A stretch of 64,000 nucleotides of DNA, taken from the NCBI RefSeq assembly GCF_006715025.1, contig NZ_VFMK01000001.1:2046001-2110000 (forward strand). The letters are read 5' to 3'. A program made the translations under genes and the position numbers. The notes below the pieces were generated by a model, which worked only from the letters and a program-made list of their open reading frames with translations, was not told where the DNA came from and ran no database searches. Below are positions 1-8,489 of the stretch, in pieces (the first letter of the stretch is position 1; each line of letters opens with the position of its first letter). This DNA is from Serratia fonticola (GTDB taxonomy: Bacteria > Pseudomonadota > Gammaproteobacteria > Enterobacterales > Enterobacteriaceae).

Positions 1-534
1 GTCAACGCGCTAGAAACGGCAAAACAGACCACGTTTGCGCGTTTCCTGTACGCCCTGGGTATCCGTGAGGTCGGGGAAGCCACGGCGGCGAATCTGGCGG
101 CACACTTTGGTTCATTGGAGCAGCTGCGGGCGGCGGATTTGGACGCGCTCAAACAGGTGCCGGATGTCGGTGAAGTGGTAGCGAAGCATGTAGTGAACTT
201 CTTTGCCGAAGCGCACAACCAACAGGTGATTGCTGAGTTAACCAGCCCGGAGATCGGCATTAACTGGCCTGCGCCGGTGGTGATTGTGGCGGAGGAGATC
301 GATAGCCCGTTCGCCGGTAAAACCGTGGTGCTTACCGGATCGCTCAGCCAGCTTTCCCGTGACGAAGCCAAAGATCGGCTGACCGCACTGGGTGCCAAGG
401 TGAGCGGCAGCGTATCCAAGAAAACCGATCTGGTGATTGCCGGAGAGGCCGCGGGTTCCAAGCTGGTTAAGGCGCAGGAGCTGGGCATTGAGGTAATCGA
501 CGAAGCGGAAATGATCCGTTTGCTGGGTGCCTGA
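1..534 (+). CDS. ligA: NAD-dependent DNA ligase LigA, C-terminal part (5' end outside window)
   Basis: LigA seals nicks in duplex DNA using NAD+. The frame is open from the first base of the window, so only about the last 177 residues are seen. They hold the end of the helix-hairpin-helix region (LYALGIREVGEATAANLA, then LKQVPDVGEVVAKHV) and a C-terminal BRCT domain (FAGKTVVLTGSLSQLSRDEA to the end, residues about 100-177 of the visible part). The catalytic adenylation domain lies to the left of the window. The stop codon overlaps the start of the next gene by one base, so the two are probably co-transcribed, as in other enterobacteria. Confidence 0.96.
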   Translation, partial: VNALETAKQTTFARFLYALGIREVGEATAANLAAHFGSLEQLRAADLDALKQVPDVGEVVAKHVVNFFAEAHNQQVIAELTSPEIGINWPAPVVIVAEEIDSPFAGKTVVLTGSLSQLSRDEAKDRLTALGAKVSGSVSKKTDLVIAGEAAGSKLVKAQELGIEVIDEAEMIRLLGA

Positions 535-749
535 TGGAAAAAGAAAATCTGCTTGAAATCGCCAACACCGTGATGCCCTTTGGCAAATATCAGGGCCGGG
601 TACTGATCGACTTACCGGAGGAATACCTGCTGTGGTTTGCCCGTAAGGGCGAGTTTCCGAACGGGAAACTGGGTATGCTGATGGAAATGACGTTGGCGAT
701 TAAAATTGAAGGGCTTGACCATCTGGTCAAGCCACTAAAACGCAGTTAG
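534..749 (+). CDS. ypeB: DUF3820 family protein, YpeB-like
   Basis: A 71-residue protein of the DUF3820 family (also called quorum-sensing-regulated virulence factor family). The family signature is visible: MPFGKYQGRVLIDLPEEYLLWFARKGEFPNGKLG. Its start shares one base with the ligA stop, so it is translationally coupled to ligA; the same pair occurs in E. coli (ligA-ypeB). The biochemical role is unknown. No convincing terminator follows: the 185 bases up to the next gene hold only a short GGGG/CCCC hairpin near 872-888. Confidence 0.9.
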   Translation: MEKENLLEIANTVMPFGKYQGRVLIDLPEEYLLWFARKGEFPNGKLGMLMEMTLAIKIEGLDHLVKPLKRS

Positions 750-934
750 GGCTTACCAACTACTTTCTTTACTGGGCGTTGTCAAGGCGCCCGGCGACAA
801 AAGGTTACGATATTGCCTACCTGCTGCAAGCTAGCGACATCGCCATGTATGTCCATCAATAGCCCATCAACAACGGGGGAGAATCCCCAACAGGCGTCGC
901 TGTTGCAACAGTGGCGTCAGCAACAGACTAATAA

Positions 935-1399
935 TCAGATATACACATCGACGGCGTTAGCTGCCGTCGGGCGATTGATACCGTCACCGCTCGGCGCGAG
1001 CCCCTGTACGGCCTTGGCCATCTGTTCCTGCTGCTGCTTCTCCATTTCCTCTTTCTGGATACGTTCGATCTCGGCTTGCAGCATCCTGATCTGATTTATG
1101 ATCAGCTGTTTTTGTTTCTCGATCTCTTTGGGATCGGCATCCGAGTCCTTTAGCTCAATGAGTTTTTGTTGCAGATTTTCGATTTGCTTGTACAAGGCGC
1201 TAATGCGAGAGGCCGCACTGCGATCTTTGGGGGTCACCGGCATATCGTTGTCGGTTTTCTTGGCTTTGGCGCCATCGGGGTTATTGTTAACCGGCGCGGC
1301 CATCAGCGCGGCTCCCCCTTTACCGGTAGCGGTAAACACTTCTCTGACGCCTGCAATGGTGTTCTTGATGGGCACAACCATCGTAATGTTAGCCGACAT
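935..1399 (-). CDS. FlxA-like coiled-coil protein
   Basis: A 154-residue protein with a long charged coiled coil (QIENLQQKLIELKDSD, then IEKQKQLIINQIRMLQAEIERIQKEE) followed by a low-complexity tail. This matches the FlxA-like family; E. coli FlxA is expressed with the flagellar regulon, but no sigma-28 promoter was recognised here. The start at 1399 is chosen because GGAG lies 5 bases upstream; the reading frame stays open further upstream, but that would overlap the neighbour. It follows the nucleotidyltransferase gene by about 50 bases on the same strand and may be co-transcribed. Function not established. Confidence 0.75.
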   Translation of the reverse strand: MSANITMVVPIKNTIAGVREVFTATGKGGAALMAAPVNNNPDGAKAKKTDNDMPVTPKDRSAASRISALYKQIENLQQKLIELKDSDADPKEIEKQKQLIINQIRMLQAEIERIQKEEMEKQQQEQMAKAVQGLAPSGDGINRPTAANAVDVYI

Positions 1400-1449
1400 A
1401 ACGTTCTCCAGGTGGGTGGTCAGAGATATCGGCAACCTATGAAAAACCT

Positions 1450-1998
1450 TTAACTTTTTGCCAATCGTAGCTTCGACCAGTGTGTGAGCCACTGCTTTTC
1501 CGTCAGGCGTTGTTCAAAGGCGGTCAGGTTGTTGCTTTTGGCGTTGAAGGTGATGGTATCGTTGAACAGAGCCTGGAGGCCAAAAGGAGCGATGAGCGTA
1601 ATGCTGCTATCCGCCTCTAATCTGGCACCAACCGCGGTTTCGATCTCCGTCCAGTAACTGATGGCGTCTTCGCTGTTACGATAAGGAGCGCGATTGCTGC
1701 GCAGGTGCATGCGTGCCTGATTCTTTACCGACCAGGGGCGCGCCAGCCACGCCAACAACTGCGATTCCAACATTTTGTCGCGCTGCGCATCGCGATGGCT
1801 TGCATCGAAATGGATCACGTCGATATCGTTGAGTGGGGTGCTGGTGCTAAAGCCGTGCCGTCGGTCCCAAACCAGATTGCGCACAAACCCGGCCCCGAGA
1901 CACCAGTCGTGCAGGTCGAGACGCCGAGCGGCATACAGCGCCTGCATACGCTCACTATCTTGTTGTAACCAATCAATAATCTGCTGTTGTGGATCCAT
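1450..1998 (-). CDS. nucleotidyltransferase family protein (DUF925 / NTP_transf_6)
   Basis: A 182-residue protein of a nucleotidyltransferase-like family of unknown substrate. The signature is near the N-terminus: LGAGFVRNLVWDRRHG followed by LNDIDVIHFD, which supplies the paired acidic residues (D-I-D) of the polymerase-beta fold. The start at 1998 is set by a strong AAAGGAGAGG Shine-Dalgarno sequence; the open frame extends 31 codons further upstream without such a signal. It reads away from eutB. Substrate and physiological role are unknown. Confidence 0.82.
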   Translation of the reverse strand: MDPQQQIIDWLQQDSERMQALYAARRLDLHDWCLGAGFVRNLVWDRRHGFSTSTPLNDIDVIHFDASHRDAQRDKMLESQLLAWLARPWSVKNQARMHLRSNRAPYRNSEDAISYWTEIETAVGARLEADSSITLIAPFGLQALFNDTITFNAKSNNLTAFEQRLTEKQWLTHWSKLRLAKS

Positions 1999-2206
1999 TT
2001 CCTCTCCTTTGTCGTCGCTAATGTAACCCGAAGCGGGCAAGGGCGGAACCCGTTGCTTGAGTCTGGTGCATACACCGAAACGGAGCATCATTACTGATGC
2101 TGTTAACCTATTGATTCTCCTGATATCAAAATTTTTCCATTTAGCTGACTACACTGGGTACAGGTCTTGCAGCTTTGTGGTCATACAGGTTTATTCAGGG
2201 GATGCT

Positions 2207-3592
2207 ATGTACCAGGCAACGTTAAGTCAGTGCAGTTATCGCTTTAGTGATTTACGCCAGCTGTTGGCAAAAGCTTCACCGGCGCGTTCCGGAGACGCGT
2301 TGGCTGAACTGGCTGCAGATAGCGCTGAAGAGAGGATGGCGGCGCAGATAGCGTTAGCGGATCTGCCTTTGAAAACCTTCTTGCAACAGGTGCTGGTGCC
2401 GTATGAACAAGATGAAGTGACACGTTTGATTATCGACCATCATGATGCGATGGCGTTTGCTCCGATCTCCCATCTGACCGTTGGTGACTTCCGCGACTGG
2501 TTATTGAGCGAACAGGCCGACAGCGCCACACTGGCCAGCGTCGCGGCGGGCATTACGCCGGAAATGGCGGCTGCAGTGAGTAAAATCATGCGCAATCAGG
2601 ATTTGATTCTGGTAGCAAAGAAATGCCATGTCGTGACCCGGTTTCGCAATACCATCGGCCTGCCCGGCCATCTCAGTGTGAGATTGCAGCCTAACCACCC
2701 GACGGACAGCCTGCAAGGTATTGCTGCCAGCATGCTTGATGGGTTGTTGTATGGCTGCGGCGATGCGGTAGTGGGCATCAATCCGGCCAGCGACAGTCTG
2801 CCGCTGCTGGAAAAGCTGAACTACATGCTGGATGACGTGATACAACGCTTTGCTATTCCTACCCAATCCTGCGTGTTGACCCATGTCACCAATACGCTGC
2901 GCTTGATAGAGCGTGGTGCGCCTGTGGATCTGGTGTTTCAGTCCATCGCAGGCACTGAGGCGGCCAACAGTGGGTTTGGTATTAATCTGGCACTGCTGGC
3001 GGAAGCTCAACAGGCCGCCCTGAGCCTGGAGCGCGGCACCTTGGGTGATAATGTGATGTATTTTGAAACCGGGCAGGGCAGTTGCCTGTCGGCTAATGCG
3101 CATCACGGGATTGACCAGCAGACCTGTGAAGCACGAGCTTATGCGGTGGCGCGTCATTTTTCGCCTTTACTGATCAACACCGTGGTGGGCTTTATCGGCC
3201 CGGAGTATCTCTACGACGGTAAACAGATTATCCGTGCCGGGCTGGAAGATCACTTCTGCGGTAAGTTGCTCGGTCTGCCGTTGGGGTGTGATGTGTGCTA
3301 CACCAACCACGCCGAGGCGGATCAGGACGATATGGATACGCTGCTGACCTTGCTGGCGGCAGCGGGGTTAACCTTTCTGATTGGCGTGCCTGGGGCTGAT
3401 GACATTATGCTGAACTACCAGAGCACCTCGTTTCACGATGCATTGTATATCCGCGAGCTGTTTGGTCTGAAGCACGCACCCGAATTTGCCGCGTGGCTGG
3501 CCCGCATGCAGATCATTGACGAAGGCGGCCGCTTGCGCGACACGGCTGTCAATCACCCTCTGTTGCTGGCATTGCAAGGAGAAAACCGATGA
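2207..3592 (+). CDS. eutB: ethanolamine ammonia-lyase large (catalytic) subunit
   Basis: With EutC and adenosylcobalamin this enzyme converts ethanolamine to acetaldehyde and ammonia. The 461-residue protein aligns by eye along its full length with E. coli EutB: IGIPG/IGLPG region, RLQPN, FETGQGSCLSANAHHG, NTVVGFIGPEYLY, CDVCYTNHAEADQDD and DDIMLNYQSTSFHD are all present. The start at 2207 gives the usual family length; the frame runs 50 codons further upstream without homology. Its stop overlaps eutC by four bases (ATGA). No eutA reactivase, eutH transporter or microcompartment shell gene is in the window. Confidence 0.96.
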   Translation: MYQATLSQCSYRFSDLRQLLAKASPARSGDALAELAADSAEERMAAQIALADLPLKTFLQQVLVPYEQDEVTRLIIDHHDAMAFAPISHLTVGDFRDWLLSEQADSATLASVAAGITPEMAAAVSKIMRNQDLILVAKKCHVVTRFRNTIGLPGHLSVRLQPNHPTDSLQGIAASMLDGLLYGCGDAVVGINPASDSLPLLEKLNYMLDDVIQRFAIPTQSCVLTHVTNTLRLIERGAPVDLVFQSIAGTEAANSGFGINLALLAEAQQAALSLERGTLGDNVMYFETGQGSCLSANAHHGIDQQTCEARAYAVARHFSPLLINTVVGFIGPEYLYDGKQIIRAGLEDHFCGKLLGLPLGCDVCYTNHAEADQDDMDTLLTLLAAAGLTFLIGVPGADDIMLNYQSTSFHDALYIRELFGLKHAPEFAAWLARMQIIDEGGRLRDTAVNHPLLLALQGENR

Positions 3593-4380
3593 GCAAATGG
3601 GTTCATACCAACAGTTGGGACGCGTTGCGCACTTTTACCGATGCCCGTATTGCGCTGGGCCGTACCGGAGCCAGCCTGCCGACGCAGGCGTTGCTGAAGT
3701 TTGGCCTGGCCCATGCTCAAGCCCGGGATGCGGTGCATCTGCCTTTTGACAGCGATAGGTTGGCCGCCGAGTTGCATGACGCAGGTTGGCAGACACTGAC
3801 GGTACACAGCGCGGCGGCCGATCGTCTTACCTTTCTGCGTCGACCGGATTTGGGCCGCAAGCTGTCGCGAGCAAGCCGGGAGCAACTGCTGAAGCTGGCG
3901 ACGAAACCGGTCGATTTGTTGTTGGTGTTGGGGGATGGCCTTTCCTCTACGGCGGTTCACCGTCAGGCATTGCCCTTATTACAGGCTTTGCGGCCCTATC
4001 TTGAACTGCTGGGATTGCGCGTTGCCCCGGTGGTGCTGGCTCATCAGGCACGCGTAGCCTTGGGGGATGATGTGGGAGAATGCCTGCAGGCGAAAGCGGT
4101 TGCGATGTTGATCGGTGAGCGGCCGGGGCTGTCATCACCCGACAGTTTAGGCGTCTATCTTACCTGGGGGCCACATATTCGCAGATTGGAATCGGAACGA
4201 AACTGTATCTCCAACATTCGGCCAGAAGGGTTGGATTATCCCCAAGCGGCGTTCAAACTGGCCTGGCTATTGGAACAAGCCTATCAGCGATGTTTAACCG
4301 GTATTGAATTGAAAGATGAGAGTGATAATCCGGCACTCTATGGTCGGGTTACGCCACGTCATTCCCAGATTGGGGGGTGA
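3589..4380 (+). CDS. eutC: ethanolamine ammonia-lyase small subunit
   Basis: The 263-residue light subunit pairs with EutB in the cobalamin-dependent lyase. Family motifs include the N-terminal TDARIALGRTGASLPT and the C-terminal ISNIRPEGLDYPQAA. It is translationally coupled to eutB through an ATGA overlap. Its last 22 bases overlap the 3' end of the convergent LysR gene. Absence of other eut genes suggests use of ethanolamine as a nitrogen source outside a microcompartment, but that is inference. Confidence 0.95.
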   Translation: MSKWVHTNSWDALRTFTDARIALGRTGASLPTQALLKFGLAHAQARDAVHLPFDSDRLAAELHDAGWQTLTVHSAAADRLTFLRRPDLGRKLSRASREQLLKLATKPVDLLLVLGDGLSSTAVHRQALPLLQALRPYLELLGLRVAPVVLAHQARVALGDDVGECLQAKAVAMLIGERPGLSSPDSLGVYLTWGPHIRRLESERNCISNIRPEGLDYPQAAFKLAWLLEQAYQRCLTGIELKDESDNPALYGRVTPRHSQIGG

Positions 4381-5261
4381 CCAATGTGGCCATTGAGCAG
4401 ATGAATAAACGCATGCAATTTGGCTGAGATGCGCGCTACCGGCCGTACCAGATAGATCCCCTGTTCCTCGCCACGCGGATCCTCCCGCAATTTGACCAAA
4501 CGTCCGGCCTGAATATCTGGCCCAACAACCCAGTTGGGCAGAAAAGCGATCCCCAGCCCGAGCTGCGCCGCCTGTTGCTGTGCGGAGAAATCGTCACAGC
4601 GCAGCACCATGTGGCATTGATTCATCAACGGATCCTTGAGGATTTGCGCCCAGCAGGCTGGTTGCTGTTTGTGATAGCGCGCAATCAACCGGTGGCGAGG
4701 CAAGTCTTGCAGGCTGCCTGGTATGCCATGTTGGGCGATATAGGCTGGGCTGGCGCACATCATCCAACGCTGTGTGGCGATGCGGTTGGCATACAGGGCA
4801 CTGTCTTTCAATTCACCGATGCGAATGGCGCCGTCCAATAGTTCTTGTTTGGGATCCGTCTCGCGTTCGGTGAGATCGAGTTCGACCAGCAATTGCGGAT
4901 AGCGTTGAGTCAGTTCTGGCAGCAAGGGGAGAAGATAGGTTTTACCGAAGGTCGGTAAACAACTGATACGTAACACCCCTTGCGGCGTTTCATTTTGCGC
5001 CGCCAGTTCAGTGCGGATATTGATGATTTCTACTATCAGCCGGGATGCCCGGGTTCTTAGCGTTTCCCCGGCATCGGTCAGAAGCAGGCCGCGGGTTGAG
5101 CGGATAAACAGCGTCACTCCCAACGTACTTTCCAACGTATCAATATGCCGCACCAGTGAGGACGGCACCATACCCAGCTTACGTGCGGCGGCGGAGAAGC
5201 TGCCCAATTGAGCCACTTCAAGAAAAATCGGCAGATGTTCGGCATAGCGGGCGTCATTCAT
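4359..5261 (-). CDS. LysR-family regulator, probable regulator of budAB
   Basis: A 300-residue LysR-type regulator: an N-terminal winged helix-turn-helix (FLEVAQLGSFSAAARKLG, then SSLVRHIDTLE) and a substrate-binding domain. It is divergent from budA, and a LysR gene (budR/slaR) is known beside these genes in Klebsiella and Serratia, so it may be BudR. Its HTH resembles the CrgA-type subgroup more than the BenM/AlsR type, so the symbol is withheld. The chosen start lies 1 base from a TTTGCAT-TAT-ATGCAAA inverted repeat that could mediate autoregulation. The Shine-Dalgarno is weak. Its 3' end overlaps eutC. Confidence 0.85.
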   Translation of the reverse strand: MNDARYAEHLPIFLEVAQLGSFSAAARKLGMVPSSLVRHIDTLESTLGVTLFIRSTRGLLLTDAGETLRTRASRLIVEIINIRTELAAQNETPQGVLRISCLPTFGKTYLLPLLPELTQRYPQLLVELDLTERETDPKQELLDGAIRIGELKDSALYANRIATQRWMMCASPAYIAQHGIPGSLQDLPRHRLIARYHKQQPACWAQILKDPLMNQCHMVLRCDDFSAQQQAAQLGLGIAFLPNWVVGPDIQAGRLVKLREDPRGEEQGIYLVRPVARISAKLHAFIHLLNGHIGHPPIWE

Positions 5262-5262
5262 C

Positions 5263-5279
5263 TTTGCATTATATGCAAA
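5263..5279. promoter_or_regulatory. inverted repeat at LysR gene start
   Basis: A perfect 7-base inverted repeat, TTTGCAT-TAT-ATGCAAA, lies directly before the LysR start codon. A protein bound here could block transcription or translation of the regulator. The assignment as an operator is inference. Confidence 0.35.
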
Positions 5280-5449
5280 AGCGTTTCTTATGAATACCGG
5301 GTTCTCTGCTTTCACTGCAACGACTACTCTGCTTGTGAGGCGACGGGCGGCTTCTGCGCACCGTTCCACTCATTACAAAGAAAATACGTGGTTTTTCGCG
5401 CTTCACTTTGGCATCAGAGCGTTTCCTTATCTGCTGCATTCACTCTCGC

Positions 5450-5533
5450 TTCAACACCAGACTTATTGTTCAACAAGACGATGTGTTTTCAACAATGATT
5501 AGCATGGCTTCATTTTTATAAACCATTGTTGAA
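5450..5533. promoter_or_regulatory. cluster of TTCAACA-type half-sites in the LysR-budA promoter region
   Basis: The 411-base divergent region holds a palindrome TTGTT-C-AACAA (5466-5476) and a perfect 10-base inverted repeat, TTCAACAATG (5488-5497) with CATTGTTGAA (5524-5533), 26 bases apart. A further TTCAACA lies at 5450. LysR regulators typically bind T-N11-A palindromes, so these are candidate operators for control of budAB. Binding has not been shown. Confidence 0.45.
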
Positions 5534-5672
5534 CTTTGCACCTCGCCGGTCGGCATGACCGTTTTTTTTGTTCTGGCAGGCTGAATCGTTCCTGCCAGGG
5601 CAGGTTTACCCCAATTGATGGGGACTTGAACGCACGGTCGCCCAGTGCGCCGTGTTGGTGGAGGAGGTTGTC

Positions 5673-6452
5673 ATGAATGAAAATCACGGTTGTTGCTGCG
5701 CACATCATCTGGTGCAAGGTTTTGCCAGACAGGCGGTGAGCTGTGGGGAAGGGGAGATCTATCAGACCTCATTGATGAGTGCGTTGATCGGTGGGGTTTA
5801 CGAAGGAGAGTTAACCATTGGCGAGTTGCTTAAACAGGGCAACTTTGGTCTGGGAACGTTTAATCACCTTGATGGTGAGTTAATCGCCTTTGATCAGGAG
5901 GTCCATCAGCTACGTGCGGATGGCAGCGCCCGCCCAGCGGGAATGCAACAGAAAACGCCGTTCGCCGTGGTCACCTTTTTCCAGCCGAGCATGACCCAAC
6001 ATTTCACCAAGCCGATCGGTAAAGCCGAGTTGCATCAGTGCATTGATGAGCAGGTCGCATCACCCAATCTGTTTTGTGCATTGCGGGTTGATGGCCAGTT
6101 CAGCCACGTGGAAACCCGCACCGTACCAAGACAGGAGAGGCCGTATAAACCGATGCTGGAAGCGATCGAGGCGCAGCCGACGTTTTCGTTTCATCGTCGC
6201 AGTGGCACTTTGGTCGGCTTTCGTTCACCGGATTATATGCAAGGCATCGGTGTGGCGGGCTATCACGAGCATTTTGTGACTGACGATCGCAGCGGCGGTG
6301 GTCATGTGCTGGATTATCAACTCGATCACGGTCGTCTGCAGTTTGGGGTGATCAGCCGTCTCAATCTTCAATTGCCGCATGATGCGGATTTCCTGCGTGC
6401 CGACCTCTGCCCAGAAGGTTTGGATCGCGCTATTCGTTCTGCTGAAGGTTAA
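5673..6452 (+). CDS. budA: acetolactate decarboxylase
   Basis: Converts alpha-acetolactate to acetoin, the second step of the butanediol fermentation branch. The 259-residue protein shows the family's regions: EIYQTSLMSALIGGVYEGE, GNFGLGTFNHLDGELI, GTLVGFRSPDYMQGIGVAGYHEHF with the metal-binding histidines, and the conserved HVLDY. The start at 5673 follows a GGAGGAGG Shine-Dalgarno. An extra cysteine-rich N-terminus (NENHGCCCAHH) precedes the conserved core. It is the first gene of a two-gene operon with budB, 30 bases downstream. Confidence 0.95.
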   Translation: MNENHGCCCAHHLVQGFARQAVSCGEGEIYQTSLMSALIGGVYEGELTIGELLKQGNFGLGTFNHLDGELIAFDQEVHQLRADGSARPAGMQQKTPFAVVTFFQPSMTQHFTKPIGKAELHQCIDEQVASPNLFCALRVDGQFSHVETRTVPRQERPYKPMLEAIEAQPTFSFHRRSGTLVGFRSPDYMQGIGVAGYHEHFVTDDRSGGGHVLDYQLDHGRLQFGVISRLNLQLPHDADFLRADLCPEGLDRAIRSAEG

Positions 6453-6482
6453 TCAGCAGGGTTTTTTATTAGGAGGTGGAGT

Positions 6483-8162
6483 ATGGCTGGTTCAGACAAT
6501 CATTGGCAATCTGGTGCCGAGTTGGTGGTTAAAAATCTGCAAGCGCAGGGGGTCAAGCAAGTGTTCGGTATCCCGGGAGCTAAAATAGACCGGGTGTTTG
6601 ATGCTTTGGAAGATGCACCATCAATACAAACGGTGGTGGTTCGCCACGAGGCCAATGCGGCATTTATGGCGGCTGCGGTTGGGCGGTTGACGGGTAAGGC
6701 CGGTGTTGCACTGGTCACCTCCGGGCCGGGGAGTTCCAATCTGATCACCGGTTTGGCGACCGCGACGTCGGAAGGGGACGCGGTGGTGGCTTTGGGTGGG
6801 GCCGTGAAACGTGCCGATAGCCTCAAGCAGACGCATCAGAGTATGGATACCGTCAGCATGTTCCGGCCAGTGACCAAATACTGTGCCGAAGTGCATGCCG
6901 GTTCAGCCATCTCCGAGGTAATCGCTAATGCGTTCCGTATCGCCGAGTTTGGTCGCCCGGGAGCATCGTTCGTCAGCTTGCCGATGGATATAATTAACGA
7001 ACCGGTTACCGCACCGGTGCTGGCAGGATGTCGTGCACCCAGAATGGGAGCCGCCGCCACCGAAGACATTCGTTCTGCGGTGGCGCTGATCCAGCAGGCG
7101 AAGTGCCCGGTACTGCTGCTGGGCTTGCAGGCCAGCCGGCCCGAGAATAGCGAATCGGTACGCCATCTGTTGTACCGCACCCATATGCCGGTGGTGGGAA
7201 CCTATCAGGCCGCCGGGGTGATTGACGTTAATCATTTTGCGCGCTTTGCCGGGCGGGTCGGCTTGTTCAACAACCAACCGGCGGATCGCCTGTTGCAGCA
7301 GGCCGATCTGGTGGTCAGCGTGGGCTATAGTCCGATCGAATATGATCCCTGCATGTGGAACAACCAGGGGCGGTTGAAACTGGTGCACATTGATGTGCAA
7401 CCGGCGGATATTGATAGCAGCTACCGCCCGGATATTGAACTGGTGGGCAATATCAGTGCGACCCTGGACCTGATGACGGAACGCTTAAGCGATGTAGTGA
7501 GCTTGCCTGCGGAGGTGGAACTGATCCTGTCGGATCTGGGTCTGCAGCGAACTCAACTGGCTGAACGTGCCGCACTGCGCGGTGGAATGCCGATCCATCC
7601 GCTGCGTATCGTTAAAGAATTGCAGGATATCGTTAGTGATGATGTGACGCTATGCGTGGATATGGGCAGCTTCCATATCTGGATTGCCCGCTATTTGTAC
7701 AGTTTCCGTGCCCGGCAATTGCTGATCTCCAACGGTCAGCAAACGATGGGGGTGGCACTGCCCTGGGCGATTGGTGCCGCCTTGGTCAGACCTGGCGATA
7801 AGGTACTCTCCATTTCCGGTGACGGGGGTTTTATGCAATCAAGCATGGAGCTGGAAACCGCCGTGCGGTTGAAAACCAATATCGTGCATGTGATTTGGGT
7901 GGATAACGCCTACAACATGGTCGAAATGCAGGAAATGAATAAGTATCAGCGTAAATCCGGAGTGGAATTCGGCCCGATAGATTTTAAAGCCTATGCTGAA
8001 GCCTGTGGTGCTGTTGGGTTTGCCGTGCAATCGGTGGACGATCTGCGCCCTATGTTACGTAAGGCGATGGACATTCAGGGGCCGGTTGTGGTGGCAATCC
8101 CGGTGGATTATGCCGACAACTACAAGCTGATGGCCCAAATGAACTGTGACCAGATGATTTGA
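6483..8162 (+). CDS. budB: catabolic acetolactate synthase
   Basis: Thiamine-diphosphate enzyme joining two pyruvates into alpha-acetolactate with CO2 release. The 559-residue protein carries the catalytic glutamate region (VVRHEANAAFMAAA), a central domain, and the ThDP/Mg motif (GDGGFMQSSMELETAVRLKTN, then VDNAYNMVEMQ). Its length and the absence of a separate small subunit fit the catabolic, FAD-independent type. A Shine-Dalgarno AGGAGG precedes the start. No butanediol dehydrogenase gene (budC) follows; in Serratia it is usually elsewhere. Confidence 0.94.
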   Translation: MAGSDNHWQSGAELVVKNLQAQGVKQVFGIPGAKIDRVFDALEDAPSIQTVVVRHEANAAFMAAAVGRLTGKAGVALVTSGPGSSNLITGLATATSEGDAVVALGGAVKRADSLKQTHQSMDTVSMFRPVTKYCAEVHAGSAISEVIANAFRIAEFGRPGASFVSLPMDIINEPVTAPVLAGCRAPRMGAAATEDIRSAVALIQQAKCPVLLLGLQASRPENSESVRHLLYRTHMPVVGTYQAAGVIDVNHFARFAGRVGLFNNQPADRLLQQADLVVSVGYSPIEYDPCMWNNQGRLKLVHIDVQPADIDSSYRPDIELVGNISATLDLMTERLSDVVSLPAEVELILSDLGLQRTQLAERAALRGGMPIHPLRIVKELQDIVSDDVTLCVDMGSFHIWIARYLYSFRARQLLISNGQQTMGVALPWAIGAALVRPGDKVLSISGDGGFMQSSMELETAVRLKTNIVHVIWVDNAYNMVEMQEMNKYQRKSGVEFGPIDFKAYAEACGAVGFAVQSVDDLRPMLRKAMDIQGPVVVAIPVDYADNYKLMAQMNCDQMI

Positions 8163-8189
8163 TCCGGTCCTCTGTGGGCACCGGGCCAC

Positions 8190-8420
8190 TCTACATTGGT
8201 GTTGATAACCGTGCTGCACATTCCCACGCTTGGTAAGATGAGCACAGGGGGTAAAGCCATTGAAGGCGTGGATTGCAAAGGGTTCCGCCTTGAGCCCTTT
8301 GTTCAGGCGCAGTCAGCGGAGGGCAACAAGACAACAAAAGGATAGTGGCCGAAACCTCTCGTGATTACCAGTAAATACTGAGAAAGCGAGTATAAGGGTC
8401 ATCGCCGTTTTCCCTGTCAT
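8190..8420 (+). repeat. dispersed repeat, short copy (partner at 27056-27503)
   Basis: This 231-base stretch between budB and fepA matches the sequence at 27056-27503 in the same orientation, from a shared GTTGATAAC start through CATTGAAGGCG, GATTGCAAAGGGTTCCGCC and CGAAACCTCTCGTGATTACC to the CCCTGTCA end. It lacks about 215 internal bases of the longer copy. No open frame with coding features is seen in it. The nature of the element is unknown. Confidence 0.75.
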
Positions 8421-8443
8421 ATTTGACTTTGTCAGCAGTCTGA

Positions 8444-8468
8444 ACAGCGCGGCATTTCGCCGCGCTGT
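8444..8468 (-). terminator. hairpin downstream of fepA
   Basis: A perfect 10-base stem (ACAGCGCGGC / GCCGCGCTGT) with a 5-base loop lies just past the fepA stop. The T-run on the minus strand is poor, so it may act as an mRNA 3' stabiliser or weak terminator. Confidence 0.5.
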
Positions 8469-8489
8469 ATTAACGCATTGTGTCAACGG

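Noticed and set aside
813..1094. 93-codon plus-strand frame
   Set aside because: Largely antisense to the FlxA-like gene, Ser/Cys/Pro-rich, no ribosome site.
2501..3157. 218-codon minus-strand frame
   Set aside because: Fully antisense to eutB, which is clearly real.
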